Below, piece after piece: positions 28,326 to 36,509 of a DNA stretch of 64,000 nt. Source of the stretch: Candidatus Gastranaerophilales bacterium (GTDB lineage: Bacteria > Cyanobacteriota > Vampirovibrionia > Gastranaerophilales > Gastranaerophilaceae). A program made the position numbers and the translations under genes. The DNA lies in NCBI GenBank assembly GCA_944323395.1, contig CALUSI010000002.1, forward strand, positions 175,924 to 239,923, in the 5' to 3' direction. The stretch's first letter is position 1; each line of letters opens with the position of its first letter. The notes below the pieces were generated by a model, which saw only the letters and a program-made list of their open reading frames with translations, made no database searches and was not told the origin of the DNA.

Positions 28326-28339
28326 TTTATAATAAAAAT
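28303..28339 (+). promoter_or_regulatory. Leaderless-type promoter of the alcohol dehydrogenase gene
   Basis: TTGAAC (28303-28308), 19-base spacer, a perfect TATAAT (28328-28333), then six bases to the ATG at 28340. It overlaps the end of the preceding gene. No Shine-Dalgarno sequence lies between the -10 box and the start. Confidence 0.55.
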
Positions 28340-29380
28340 ATGAAAGCATTAGTTTATAATACTTTATACCAAAATAGAATTGCATTAACAGAAAGAAATC
28401 TGCCAAAAATTGAAAATTCAAAAGATGCAATTGTAAGAGTGACATTGTCATCTATATGTACAAGTGACCTTCATATAATGCATGGTTTTGTTCCAAGAGC
28501 AAATAACGACATTGTTTTAGGACATGAATTTGTTGGAGAAGTCGTAGATATTGGCTCTGAAGTAAAAGATATAAAAAAAGGTGATAGAGTTAGTGCTAAT
28601 TGTATAACTTTTTGCGGTGAATGTTATTTTTGTAAGCACGGGTTTATTAATAATTGTAAGATTGGCGGATGGGAGCTTGGATGTAGAATTGACGGTTGTC
28701 AGGCTGAATATGTCAGAGTTCCGTTTGCTGATACAGGTTTAACCAAAATTCCTGATAACGTTACATTTAAAAATGCATTATTTGTCGGAGATATATTATC
28801 CAGCGGTTATTTTGGTGCAGAAATGTGTCAGATAAAGGATGGTGATATTGTAGCTGTTATTGGTTCAGGACCCGTAGGCTTATGTGCAATGCTTTCAGCA
28901 AAATTAATGGGTGCTTTGTCTGTTATTGCAATTGATATAAATGATAATAGGTTAAAAGTTGCTGAAAAAGAAGGTTTAGCTGATATTACCCTGAATCCTA
29001 AAAAAATTAATATTGAAGAAGAAATAAGAAGATTAACCAATAATATTGGCGTAGATTCAGTTATTGAAGCAGCAGGGACAAAAGATACTTTTGAAATGGC
29101 TTGGAAAATTGCACGTCCAAATGCAATCGTCGGTATTGTTGCAATGTATGATAGAAATATGATTTTACCTTTACCTGATATGTATGGAAAAAATCTTACA
29201 TTTAAAACAGGCGGAGTTGATGCAATTCATTGTAAGGAGCTACTTAAACTTATTTCTGAACAAAAAATTTCTACTGATTTTCTTATTACACATGAGTTTG
29301 ATTTAAAAGAAATTGAAACAGCATATTCGCTGTTTCAATTTCATCAAAATGAATGTTTAAAAATTATGATTGTTCACTAG
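28340..29380 (+). CDS. Zinc-dependent alcohol dehydrogenase (MDR superfamily)
   Basis: 346-aa cytoplasmic NAD(P)-linked dehydrogenase. Catalytic zinc ligands are in SICTSDLH (Cys near 38) and GHEFVGEV (His near 60 with the adjacent Glu). The structural zinc lobe is CGECYFCKHGFINNC near 93-107. The Rossmann motif is IGSGPVGLCAM near 174, with AIDIND suggesting NAD rather than NADP from the Asp after the second strand. It resembles bacterial secondary-alcohol dehydrogenases (CTSDxH) with an added structural zinc. It would be a way to dispose of reducing power in fermentation. The exact substrate is open. Its stop overlaps the converging 29377 gene by 4 bases. Confidence 0.9.
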   Translation: MKALVYNTLYQNRIALTERNLPKIENSKDAIVRVTLSSICTSDLHIMHGFVPRANNDIVLGHEFVGEVVDIGSEVKDIKKGDRVSANCITFCGECYFCKHGFINNCKIGGWELGCRIDGCQAEYVRVPFADTGLTKIPDNVTFKNALFVGDILSSGYFGAEMCQIKDGDIVAVIGSGPVGLCAMLSAKLMGALSVIAIDINDNRLKVAEKEGLADITLNPKKINIEEEIRRLTNNIGVDSVIEAAGTKDTFEMAWKIARPNAIVGIVAMYDRNMILPLPDMYGKNLTFKTGGVDAIHCKELLKLISEQKISTDFLITHEFDLKEIETAYSLFQFHQNECLKIMIVH

Positions 29381-29868
29381 TTTACATGAGATTTATATAT
29401 CTCATCTGTTACCATATAATTAACATCAACATTTTTTATTTTCATTCTGTCTTTTGTAGAAAGAAAACCTCTTTCATTTGCAGTTTTATCCGCCTCTTTT
29501 ATATTATGGTTTCTAATCATATTTCCAACAATAAGAGCTCCTGCTGATGCAAGAACACCAATATTTGCTGCTTTATTTTGTCTTATAAGTTTTTGTGTAA
29601 TAGGTGCACCACTTGATACTTTACCAACAACCAAAGTTTTTGCTATAAATGAAGCAAATGTGCCTATTAAAGCTGCTGCTGAAAAAGCTGCTTCTGCTGC
29701 CTTGTATTTACCATCTTCAACTTCTCTACCTAAAGATAATTTTAGAGCATCATTTGCTTGGTTTTGACTAACCCACTTGTAATACTCTTCTTTTCTTGCT
29801 CTTTTGGCTTCTTTTTGTTCAATATTTCTTGCTGAAAATGAAATATTATTGATTGAGTTAACAGGCAT
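29377..29868 (-). CDS. Hypothetical protein with N-terminal NISF motif, 163 aa
   Basis: Not recognised. It begins MPVNSINNISFSARN, sharing the NISF motif with the 460-aa protein encoded at 26943. A charged helix (about 18-45) is followed by an alanine-rich hydrophobic segment (about 58-82) and a second one (about 99-118), so it may be a two-pass membrane protein with a cytoplasmic C-terminus. GGAGAG lies nine bases before the ATG. It has no operon partner: rph on the same strand is 78 bases further upstream. Confidence 0.6.
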   Translation of the reverse strand: MPVNSINNISFSARNIEQKEAKRARKEEYYKWVSQNQANDALKLSLGREVEDGKYKAAEAAFSAAALIGTFASFIAKTLVVGKVSSGAPITQKLIRQNKAANIGVLASAGALIVGNMIRNHNIKEADKTANERGFLSTKDRMKIKNVDVNYMVTDEIYKSHVN

Positions 29869-29946
29869 GCTTTCTCTCCTATATCCTTACATTTGCATAA
29901 AAAACAAATTTGTATTTTTTTGCCATCTTAAATGAAAAATTTCAAT

Positions 29947-30648
29947 TTAGTATAATTGAATTATTTTCTGTATTGCATTATTAGCAAGGTTATATATTTC
30001 ATCAAGTTGTGATTTTTCAAACGGTGCACCTTCTGCTGTAGTTTGAAATTCAATAATTTTACCTGATTTAGTCATTACAACATTACTGTCAACCTGGGCG
30101 TGCGAATCTTCTGAATAATCTAAATCTAGCTTTATTTCTCCATCAATTATTCCGACTGAAACAGCAGCTATTGGTTCAATAATTGGATTTTCTTTTAATA
30201 TACCTTGTTCTATAAGTTTATTTATAGCGATATTCATTGCTACAAAACCACCACAAATAGATGCACATCTTGTTCCACCATCAGCTTGAATTACATCAGC
30301 ATCAATTGTAATTGTTCTATCACCTAATCTTTCTAAATCAACACAAGAACGAAGGCTTCTTCCGATTAGTCTTTGTATTTCTTGTGTTCTACCTGAAATT
30401 TTGCTTCTTTCTCTTTGACATCTTGTATGTGTTGCAGATGGTAATAATGAATATTCAGCAGTCACCCAGCCTCTGGGGTCTGTTTTATCCATCCATCTGG
30501 GTTTACCTTCTTCAACAGAAGCCGTAACAATAACTTTTGTATCATCAAATTCTATTAATACAGAGCCTAAAGCATGTTTTGTATAATCTTTTGATATTTT
30601 AATTGTTCTTAGTTCGTTATTTTTTCTATTATTTAATCTTTCACTCAT
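29947..30648 (-). CDS. rph: Ribonuclease PH
   Basis: Phosphorolytic 3'-5' exoribonuclease that trims tRNA precursors. The 233 aa are family-typical. GSVLIEFDDTKVIVTASVEEG opens the fold (quoted in part: DTKVIVTASV near 36), DPRGWVTAEYSLLP near 62, the phosphate and RNA-binding ERSKISGRTQEIQRLIGRSLR near 81-101, and DADVIQADGGTRCASICGG near 121, complete with the catalytic Asp residues. It diverges from metG through a 72-base gap. Confidence 0.95.
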   Translation of the reverse strand: MSERLNNRKNNELRTIKISKDYTKHALGSVLIEFDDTKVIVTASVEEGKPRWMDKTDPRGWVTAEYSLLPSATHTRCQRERSKISGRTQEIQRLIGRSLRSCVDLERLGDRTITIDADVIQADGGTRCASICGGFVAMNIAINKLIEQGILKENPIIEPIAAVSVGIIDGEIKLDLDYSEDSHAQVDSNVVMTKSGKIIEFQTTAEGAPFEKSQLDEIYNLANNAIQKIIQLY

Positions 30649-30720
30649 ATATAGCCCTTTTTTATAAAATACCTTTGTGTTAAATTTATTTTATCATATT
30701 TGTTCAAAGGTGTATTTATT

Positions 30721-32292
30721 ATGCAAGAAAAATTTTATTTAACAACAGCTATTGATTATGTTAATGGTGCTCCACACATAGGACACGCTTATGAAAAAAT
30801 ATTATCTGATGTAATAATCAGACATAAAAGACAAATTGTTGATAATGCCTATATGCTTACAGGTACAGATGAACATGGTGTTAAAATTCAAAAAACTGCA
30901 GCGACAAAAGGTATAACACCAAAAGAATTATGTGACGAAAACTTTTCAAAGTTTGAACAAGCTTGGAAAGAATTGGAAATAAGTTATGATCAAATTATCA
31001 GAACAACTGATGAACAGCACAGAAAAGTAGTTGGACAAATATTTAAAAAACTTTTAGAAAATGGAGACATATATAAACATTCATATACAGGTTTATATTG
31101 TAGTGGTTGTGAAGCTTTTTTAAATCCAAAAGATTTAACAGAAGACGGTTTGTGCCCTGATCACTTAAAAAAACCGGAAGAAGTTACAGAAGAAAATTAC
31201 TTTTTTAAATTAACAAAATATAAAGATAAAATTGCAGAATATATTAAATCTCACACTGATTTTATACAACCTGCAATTAGAGTTAATGAAATATTAAATC
31301 AATTAGAAAATATCGAAGATATATCAGTTTCAAGAACAAAATCTTCTGTCCAATGGGGAATCGGTGTTCCTGGTGACGTAACACAGACTATATATGTTTG
31401 GATAGACGCTCTATCTAATTACATTACGGCTATAGGTTTTGACATTGAAAATCCTTCTGATATATTTAAAACATTATGGCCTGCAGACGTCCACGTTATT
31501 GGTAAAGACATTATAAAATTCCATTCAATATATTGGATTGCTATTTTAATGGCACTTGATTTACCTTTACCGAAATCAATATTTGCACATGGCTGGATTA
31601 CTATCGATCAATCAAAAATGAGTAAATCATTAGGAAATGTTATAGCTCCTCATGATGTTTTAGTTTCATTTAATTTAGAAAAGCCTGATGCATTCAGATA
31701 TTATATGGCATCTGCTGCTTTAACAGGAAAAGATGGCAATTACTCTGATGAAGATTTTAAAGAAAAAGTTAATGCAGATTTAGCTAATAATATTGGAAAT
31801 CTTTTAAACAGATCGCTAAATATGCTTGTAAAATATTTCGATGGTGAAATTAATCCAGAATTTGTATCAGATAAAAACGATAAAATTGCTGTTTTAGCTT
31901 CAAATACAAAATGTCAAATTATAGAATGTTTTAATAAATTTGAAGTGGCAGAAGCAGCAAATTTGATTGTTTCGTTTGCAGATAGCGTAAACAAGTATGT
32001 AACCGAAAATGCACCTTGGACACTTGCAAAAGACGGTAAAATGCTTGATTGTGGTAAAGTTCTATATAATGTTCTTGAAGCAATGCGTCATATTGCAATT
32101 TTGTTGTATCCATATTGTCCTAATATTTCACAAGATATATTGATTCAACTAAATGAAAAAGTTGATTTTAAGTATGATAATCTTATATGGGGCGGTTTAA
32201 AACCAGCAAAAATTACTGAAAAAGAAAGGATTAAACCTGTATTTTTACGTTTAGATTCTGAGTTTGCAACAGATAAGAAAAAAGGGAAATAA
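30721..32292 (+). CDS. metG: Methionyl-tRNA synthetase
   Basis: Charges tRNA-Met. 523 aa from the ATG at 30721, which follows GGTG; an in-frame TTG at 30700 is less likely. The class I signatures are APHIGHAY (HIGH) near residue 14 and KMSKSLGN (KMSKS) near 300. The zinc-knuckle region has CSGCEAFL and a CPDH pair near 121-145, the one-knuckle type. An anticodon-binding helical domain follows (WTLAKDG near 435). There is no C-terminal EMAP/Trbp111 domain, so it is the short form. prfB starts 3 bases after its stop. Confidence 0.95.
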   Translation: MQEKFYLTTAIDYVNGAPHIGHAYEKILSDVIIRHKRQIVDNAYMLTGTDEHGVKIQKTAATKGITPKELCDENFSKFEQAWKELEISYDQIIRTTDEQHRKVVGQIFKKLLENGDIYKHSYTGLYCSGCEAFLNPKDLTEDGLCPDHLKKPEEVTEENYFFKLTKYKDKIAEYIKSHTDFIQPAIRVNEILNQLENIEDISVSRTKSSVQWGIGVPGDVTQTIYVWIDALSNYITAIGFDIENPSDIFKTLWPADVHVIGKDIIKFHSIYWIAILMALDLPLPKSIFAHGWITIDQSKMSKSLGNVIAPHDVLVSFNLEKPDAFRYYMASAALTGKDGNYSDEDFKEKVNADLANNIGNLLNRSLNMLVKYFDGEINPEFVSDKNDKIAVLASNTKCQIIECFNKFEVAEAANLIVSFADSVNKYVTENAPWTLAKDGKMLDCGKVLYNVLEAMRHIAILLYPYCPNISQDILIQLNEKVDFKYDNLIWGGLKPAKITEKERIKPVFLRLDSEFATDKKKGK

Positions 32293-32295
32293 GCA

Positions 32296-33405
32296 TTGAT
32301 TTATGTTGAAATAAAACAAGCCTATACACCCGTAAAATCAATGTTTGAAAAAGCGTTGAAAATATTTAATATCGAATCGCTTAAAAATTCAATAATTCAA
32401 AATGAGACAAAATTGCAACAGAGTGATGTTTGGTCAAATCCCGAAATTTCGTCTAAAATATCTCAAGAAATAAAAGAAGATAAGGATAATCTTTATAAAA
32501 TTGAGAGATGGAAGACTTTGGTTAGCGATATTGATACACTATTTGAATTGTATGAGGAAACTAAGGAAGATTCTGTTCTCGTTGAAGTCGATAAGACAAT
32601 AAAAATATTAAAGTCAGAATTAGAAACCTGGGAAATAGAATCAACTTTAAGCGGAGAATATGATAAATCAGATGCGATTATAACTATCAATGCAGGTGCC
32701 GGAGGAACAGATGCTCAAGACTGGGCTCAAATGCTTTTGAGAATGTATATGCGTTGGGCAGAAAATAAACATTGGAAAGTTGAAATGATAGAACATTCTG
32801 ATGGTGAAGAAGCAGGAATAAAATCTGCTACTATTAAAGTTATCGGTAAATATGCTTATGGTCTTGCGAAGGCTGAAAAAGGTGTGCATAGATTAGTCAG
32901 AATTTCACCATTTAATGCAAACGGAAAAAGACAAACAAGCTTTGCAAGTTTAGAAGTATCACCAGTAATTGAAGATTTCAGTAAAAAAATTGTTATTCCA
33001 CAGGAAGATATAGTTGTGGATACAATGCGTTCAGGTGGAGCAGGCGGACAAAACGTAAATAAGGTTGAAACTGCGGTAAGAATTTTACACAAGCCTACAG
33101 GCATTGTTGTAAGGTGTCAGCAGCAACGCTCACAGCTTCAAAATAAAGAGACTGCAATGCAAATACTTGCTTCAAAATTGTTAGCAATAAAGCAAGCTGA
33201 GCATGAAGAAAAACTAATGAAATTAAAAGGTCAGAATGTTGATATAAACTTTGGCTCGCAAATTCGTTCGTATGTTTTTCATCCATATAAAATGGTTAAA
33301 GACCACAGAACCAACTATGAAGTTGGTAATGTTGATTCAGTTATGGATGGAGCAATTGACGGGTTTATTGAAGCATTTTTAAAACAAGGTATAAAAATAG
33401 AATAA
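32296..33405 (+). CDS. prfB: Peptide chain release factor 2, no programmed frameshift
   Basis: Terminates translation at UAA and UGA. 369 aa in a single uninterrupted frame from a TTG start nine bases after GGGA. It carries the RF2 tripeptide SPF in [13 protein letters not shown] near 203 and the catalytic GGQ in [15 protein letters not shown] near 246. Most bacterial prfB genes have an in-frame UGA near codon 26 that forces autoregulatory +1 frameshifting; none is present. An ATG at 32302 is out of frame and stops after three codons. It is 3 bases from metG, in one operon. Confidence 0.92.
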   Translation: MIYVEIKQAYTPVKSMFEKALKIFNIESLKNSIIQNETKLQQSDVWSNPEISSKISQEIKEDKDNLYKIERWKTLVSDIDTLFELYEETKEDSVLVEVDKTIKILKSELETWEIESTLSGEYDKSDAIITINAGAGGTDAQDWAQMLLRMYMRWAENKHWKVEMIEHSDGEEAGIKSATIKVIGKYAYGLAKAEKGVHRLVRISPFNANGKRQTSFASLEVSPVIEDFSKKIVIPQEDIVVDTMRSGGAGGQNVNKVETAVRILHKPTGIVVRCQQQRSQLQNKETAMQILASKLLAIKQAEHEEKLMKLKGQNVDINFGSQIRSYVFHPYKMVKDHRTNYEVGNVDSVMDGAIDGFIEAFLKQGIKIE

Positions 33406-33495
33406 AATTTTTATGTTTTTGTTATCATGGACATAATGTAATAAAACATTTATTTTTTATATTATTAAACACTAGATTAAATAGAGAGGTAGCGT

Positions 33496-34821
33496 ATGGA
33501 ACAATTTTATGCTTTGGTTCAAAGCCACGCCGTAGCAATATCTGCTGTGGTTTTAGTGCTTGCCTATGTATTTATTGCGCTTGAAAAAATACCAAAAGTT
33601 ACAATTGCTCTTTTGGGTGCAGCAGTTGTTGTTTTTTCAGGATTGGTAAGTCAAGAAAAAATAGCTGAAACAGGATTAAATGAATTTTATTTTATTAATT
33701 TTGTAGATTTTAATGTAATATTTTTATTAGTTTCAATGATGATTATAGTAAATATTACAACCAGATGTGGTGTATTTAAGTGGATTGCTATTGAACTTTT
33801 GAAAATGACAAAAGGAAAGCCATTAATGGTTCTTATTACTTTGGCCTTTTTAACAGCAATTCTATCAGCATTTTTAGATAATGTTACAACAGTTATTCTT
33901 ATTATGCCTATAACTTTCGTTGTAGCAAAACAGTTAGATATAAATCCTGTGCCATTATTAATAACTGAAATCTTCGCTTCAAATATTGGTGGTACGGCAA
34001 CTTTAATTGGTGATCCTCCAAATATTATTATTGGCAGTGCTGCAGGTTTTTCTTTCATGGATTTCATAAAAGAATTAACTGTAATTTGTCTTATAATTAT
34101 GGCTGCTGTTGTTGCCTTCTTATACTTATGTTTTAGAAAACAATTAGTTACTACTGAAGAAAAAATGGCAAGTATTCAACAAATTGATAACACTAAAACT
34201 ATAACAGATTATCCTCTTTTAAAAAGAAGTATGCTTGTTTTAGGTTTAGTTATACTTGGCTTTTTGACTCACGACATAACACACATTGCAACTTGTATAA
34301 TAGCATTTATTGGTGCAAGCATATTACTTCTGTTTGAAAATCCTGAAGAAACCTTCAAGGAAGTTGAATGGAATACTATTTTCTTCTTTATTGGTTTATT
34401 CATAATCATTGGTGGTTTTGAAGCAGCCGGCGGAATTAAATTAATGGCTGATTGGTTATTAAAAGTTACTGCAGGATCTCAACAAATTGCATCATATGTA
34501 ATTTTATGGGCGTCAGGTATTTTATCCGGTATTATAGATAATATTCCTTATACCGCAACAATGGCTCCAATGATTCATGAAATTGAACTTGAAAAAGGAA
34601 GAGAATTTGTTTTACCTATGTGGTGGTGTCTTGCTCTTGGAGCTTGTTTAGGCGGCAACTTAACTATAATTGGTGCAGCAGCAAATGTTATAGTTTCTGA
34701 AAACTCAGCTAAACATGGACACGTAATTAAATTCTTAGAATTTATGAAATATGGTGTTATTGTCGTATTTATTTCTTTAGCACTGTCTTCAATTTACATT
34801 TGGGTAAGACATTTTATATAA
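33496..34821 (+). CDS. ArsB/NhaD-type ion transporter
   Basis: A 441-aa inner-membrane protein of the ion transporter (IT) superfamily with about 11-12 membrane helices. Two inverted-repeat signatures are visible: FLDNVTTVILIMPITF near 127 with ASNIGGTATLIGDPPNIIIG near 158, and the repeat GIIDNIPYTATMAPM near 350 with GACLGGNLTIIGAAANVI near 380. This arrangement is shared by NhaD Na+/H+ antiporters, ArsB arsenite pumps and the P-protein family; similarity in the DPPN motif does not fix the ion. No ars regulator or arsenate reductase is nearby, which weakens an arsenite role. GAGAGG precedes the ATG. Confidence 0.85.
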   Translation: MEQFYALVQSHAVAISAVVLVLAYVFIALEKIPKVTIALLGAAVVVFSGLVSQEKIAETGLNEFYFINFVDFNVIFLLVSMMIIVNITTRCGVFKWIAIELLKMTKGKPLMVLITLAFLTAILSAFLDNVTTVILIMPITFVVAKQLDINPVPLLITEIFASNIGGTATLIGDPPNIIIGSAAGFSFMDFIKELTVICLIIMAAVVAFLYLCFRKQLVTTEEKMASIQQIDNTKTITDYPLLKRSMLVLGLVILGFLTHDITHIATCIIAFIGASILLLFENPEETFKEVEWNTIFFFIGLFIIIGGFEAAGGIKLMADWLLKVTAGSQQIASYVILWASGILSGIIDNIPYTATMAPMIHEIELEKGREFVLPMWWCLALGACLGGNLTIIGAAANVIVSENSAKHGHVIKFLEFMKYGVIVVFISLALSSIYIWVRHFI

Positions 34822-34840
34822 TTAAAATAATATAATAAAG

Positions 34841-34873
34841 AAGAAGCAGTTATAAAACTGCTTCTTTCTTTAT
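34841..34873. terminator. Bidirectional intrinsic terminator
   Basis: An 11-bp perfect stem (AAGAAGCAGTT / AACTGCTTCTT) with loop ATAA and a T-rich tail. It sits between the transporter and the converging lptA gene. Confidence 0.9.
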
Positions 34874-34893
34874 TTATTAATTAAAATAATCTT

Positions 34894-35844
34894 TTAATTT
34901 CCTATATTTGGAATTACAGATTTAACATTTCCCTCTGCTTTAAAGTCTTTTGGATTCATCGTTATAGTAATCCTGTCTGCTTCTATAGTTCTTCCCTTTG
35001 TTTCAATTTTCGAACGTCCGACAAAAACTGCTTCATTCAGCTTCTTTGTCGTTTTATCCGCATATACATTTACTTTGGGACCTGTTGCCAAATAGTCTTC
35101 ATATTTTATTTTTGTAGAACCAGATGCACTAACAACATTTGCTTTTTTATCATATGACTGATAATCAGACCATACTTCAATTCTTTTATTATCTTCTGTT
35201 GTAATATCGGTATAAACATTACCTCTTGCTACTGCTTCTTCAAGAATATTATCATAAGTAAGCTTATTGGCATTTATTTTACTTTTACCTTGCTTTAATA
35301 TTGCAGACCCAACTAAATCTATTTTTTTTACATCGTTTTTTTCATTTAGATTTACAAATGCATCTGATGAAAATGTTTCAATATCTTTGTATAGAATATT
35401 TACATTTCCAAAGGCTTTCATCGTATTAGTTGCTTTGTTATATTCTTGTCTGTCTGCTGTTACAATAACTACTGGCCTGTCCTTATCTGTAATAGATGAT
35501 ATTGTGTTACCTTTTGCAGATAAAACTTTATTTAATAAAGACATCTCTAAGATTTGAGCTTTTATTTCATGTTTTTTACCATCTTTTAATTGATAAGAAT
35601 ATGCGTTTTCTTTAAACTCAACCTTATTTACTTTGTTATTTTTTGGATCAACTTCAACTACTGCTCTAGGACTTAAAACATTTACATCACCTGTTTTAAC
35701 TTTTACATTACCTTCCAAATAAATCTTTTTATCACTATCTTTAAATTCTTGCTTATCAGACTCAACTGTTAAAGAAGCTGCATAACTAATTCCAGATGTT
35801 ATTAATGTTAATATTAAAAATGAATTTATTATTTTTCTTTTCAT
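34894..35844 (-). CDS. lptA: LptA/OstA-family periplasmic LPS transport protein
   Basis: 316 aa with a cleavable signal (residues 4-22, cut after SYA). The mature part is a run of beta-jellyroll OstA repeats: DSDKKIYLEGNVKVKTGD near 38, TNTMKAFGNVNILYKD near 136, ANVVSASGSTKIKYED near 238, DFKAEGNVKS at the end. LptA proteins polymerise into the bridge that carries LPS across the periplasm. At 316 aa it is longer than E. coli LptA (185) and has three or more repeat units, as in cyanobacterial-type proteins. It follows lptC by 13 bases. Confidence 0.85.
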   Translation of the reverse strand: MKRKIINSFLILTLITSGISYAASLTVESDKQEFKDSDKKIYLEGNVKVKTGDVNVLSPRAVVEVDPKNNKVNKVEFKENAYSYQLKDGKKHEIKAQILEMSLLNKVLSAKGNTISSITDKDRPVVIVTADRQEYNKATNTMKAFGNVNILYKDIETFSSDAFVNLNEKNDVKKIDLVGSAILKQGKSKINANKLTYDNILEEAVARGNVYTDITTEDNKRIEVWSDYQSYDKKANVVSASGSTKIKYEDYLATGPKVNVYADKTTKKLNEAVFVGRSKIETKGRTIEADRITITMNPKDFKAEGNVKSVIPNIGN

Positions 35845-35857
35845 ATCTTACCTATCT

Positions 35858-36436
35858 TTACATGTAAAATTGTGTCTGTGTTCTTCCAACAATGTGAAAA
35901 TCAGAATAGTTACCGTTAAGGACAGCTTTGTTTCCAATAATAACAGCTTCTCCAGGTTTTTCAATTCTAACGTTACCTTCAGCAATTATATCTTCATTCT
36001 TGCCTGAATATGTTAATCTCGTTGTTCCGATATTAGTTCCATCCATATATACTAAAAGAACATTATCATATAATATGATTTGTTTCTTTGTTGCATTATA
36101 TGTGCCTTTATCAGCTTTAAAACTTGCTTTTACTTTATTTCCATCATAGAAGTTTCCTATTAAATTTTCTAAAAGCACAACATTATCAGAATCAGTGTAC
36201 ATGCCAGTATCTGCATATAATTCCCATAACTTTTGTCCGTCTTTTGTTTCAGTAACTAATAGACTTTCTATATTAGCTTCTTTATTCTTGTACGTTTGGT
36301 CTATAATTTTATTTTTAAAAGTTTTTGTTATCATTCCTGCATATATAAAAGACCATAAACATCCGATAAATATAACTAAGAACAAAGCTATATATGCAAT
36401 ATTTTTCTTACTTTTAAACATATCCTTTACCGTCAT
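35858..36436 (-). CDS. lptC: LPS export protein LptC
   Basis: 192 aa with one N-terminal membrane anchor (about residues 13-34) and a periplasmic beta-jellyroll (YRIxxxDG-like pattern: LVTETKDGQKLWELYADTGMY near 57-77; then KADKGTYNATKKQIILYDNVLL). LptC links the inner-membrane LptBFG pump to LptA, encoded directly downstream. The other half of the machine, lptB and an LptF/G permease, lies at 61.6-63.4 kb. The promoter (36446-36474) leaves only about three bases of leader, so translation may start on a near-leaderless mRNA. Confidence 0.85.
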   Translation of the reverse strand: MTVKDMFKSKKNIAYIALFLVIFIGCLWSFIYAGMITKTFKNKIIDQTYKNKEANIESLLVTETKDGQKLWELYADTGMYTDSDNVVLLENLIGNFYDGNKVKASFKADKGTYNATKKQIILYDNVLLVYMDGTNIGTTRLTYSGKNEDIIAEGNVRIEKPGEAVIIGNKAVLNGNYSDFHIVGRTQTQFYM

Positions 36437-36445
36437 ATCTTAATA

Positions 36446-36474
36446 ATTATCGTATAAGTAAAAATAAAATGCAA
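36446..36474 (-). promoter_or_regulatory. lptC promoter
   Basis: On the minus strand TTGCAT (36474-36469), 17-base spacer, GATAAT (36451-36446), nine bases before the lptC ATG. Its -35 box touches that of the divergent promoter. Confidence 0.6.
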
Positions 36475-36509
36475 TTGTATAAGAATTTATTTTGTTAGAT
36501 AATTTAATT
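36475..36509 (+). promoter_or_regulatory. Leaderless-type promoter of the Fe-S oxidoreductase gene
   Basis: TTGTAT (36475-36480), 17-base spacer, GATAAT (36498-36503), then six bases to the ATG at 36510. No Shine-Dalgarno sequence. Confidence 0.6.

Noticed and set aside
32302..32313. Possible short leader frame for RF2 frameshifting
   Set aside because: ATG at 32302 gives only three codons before TAA, and the sequence lacks the CTTTGA slip site and an internal Shine-Dalgarno; the long frame needs no shift.
33496..34821. Arsenite efflux pump call
   Set aside because: The fold is shared with NhaD antiporters and no arsR, arsC or arsA lies nearby, so I kept a general transporter call.
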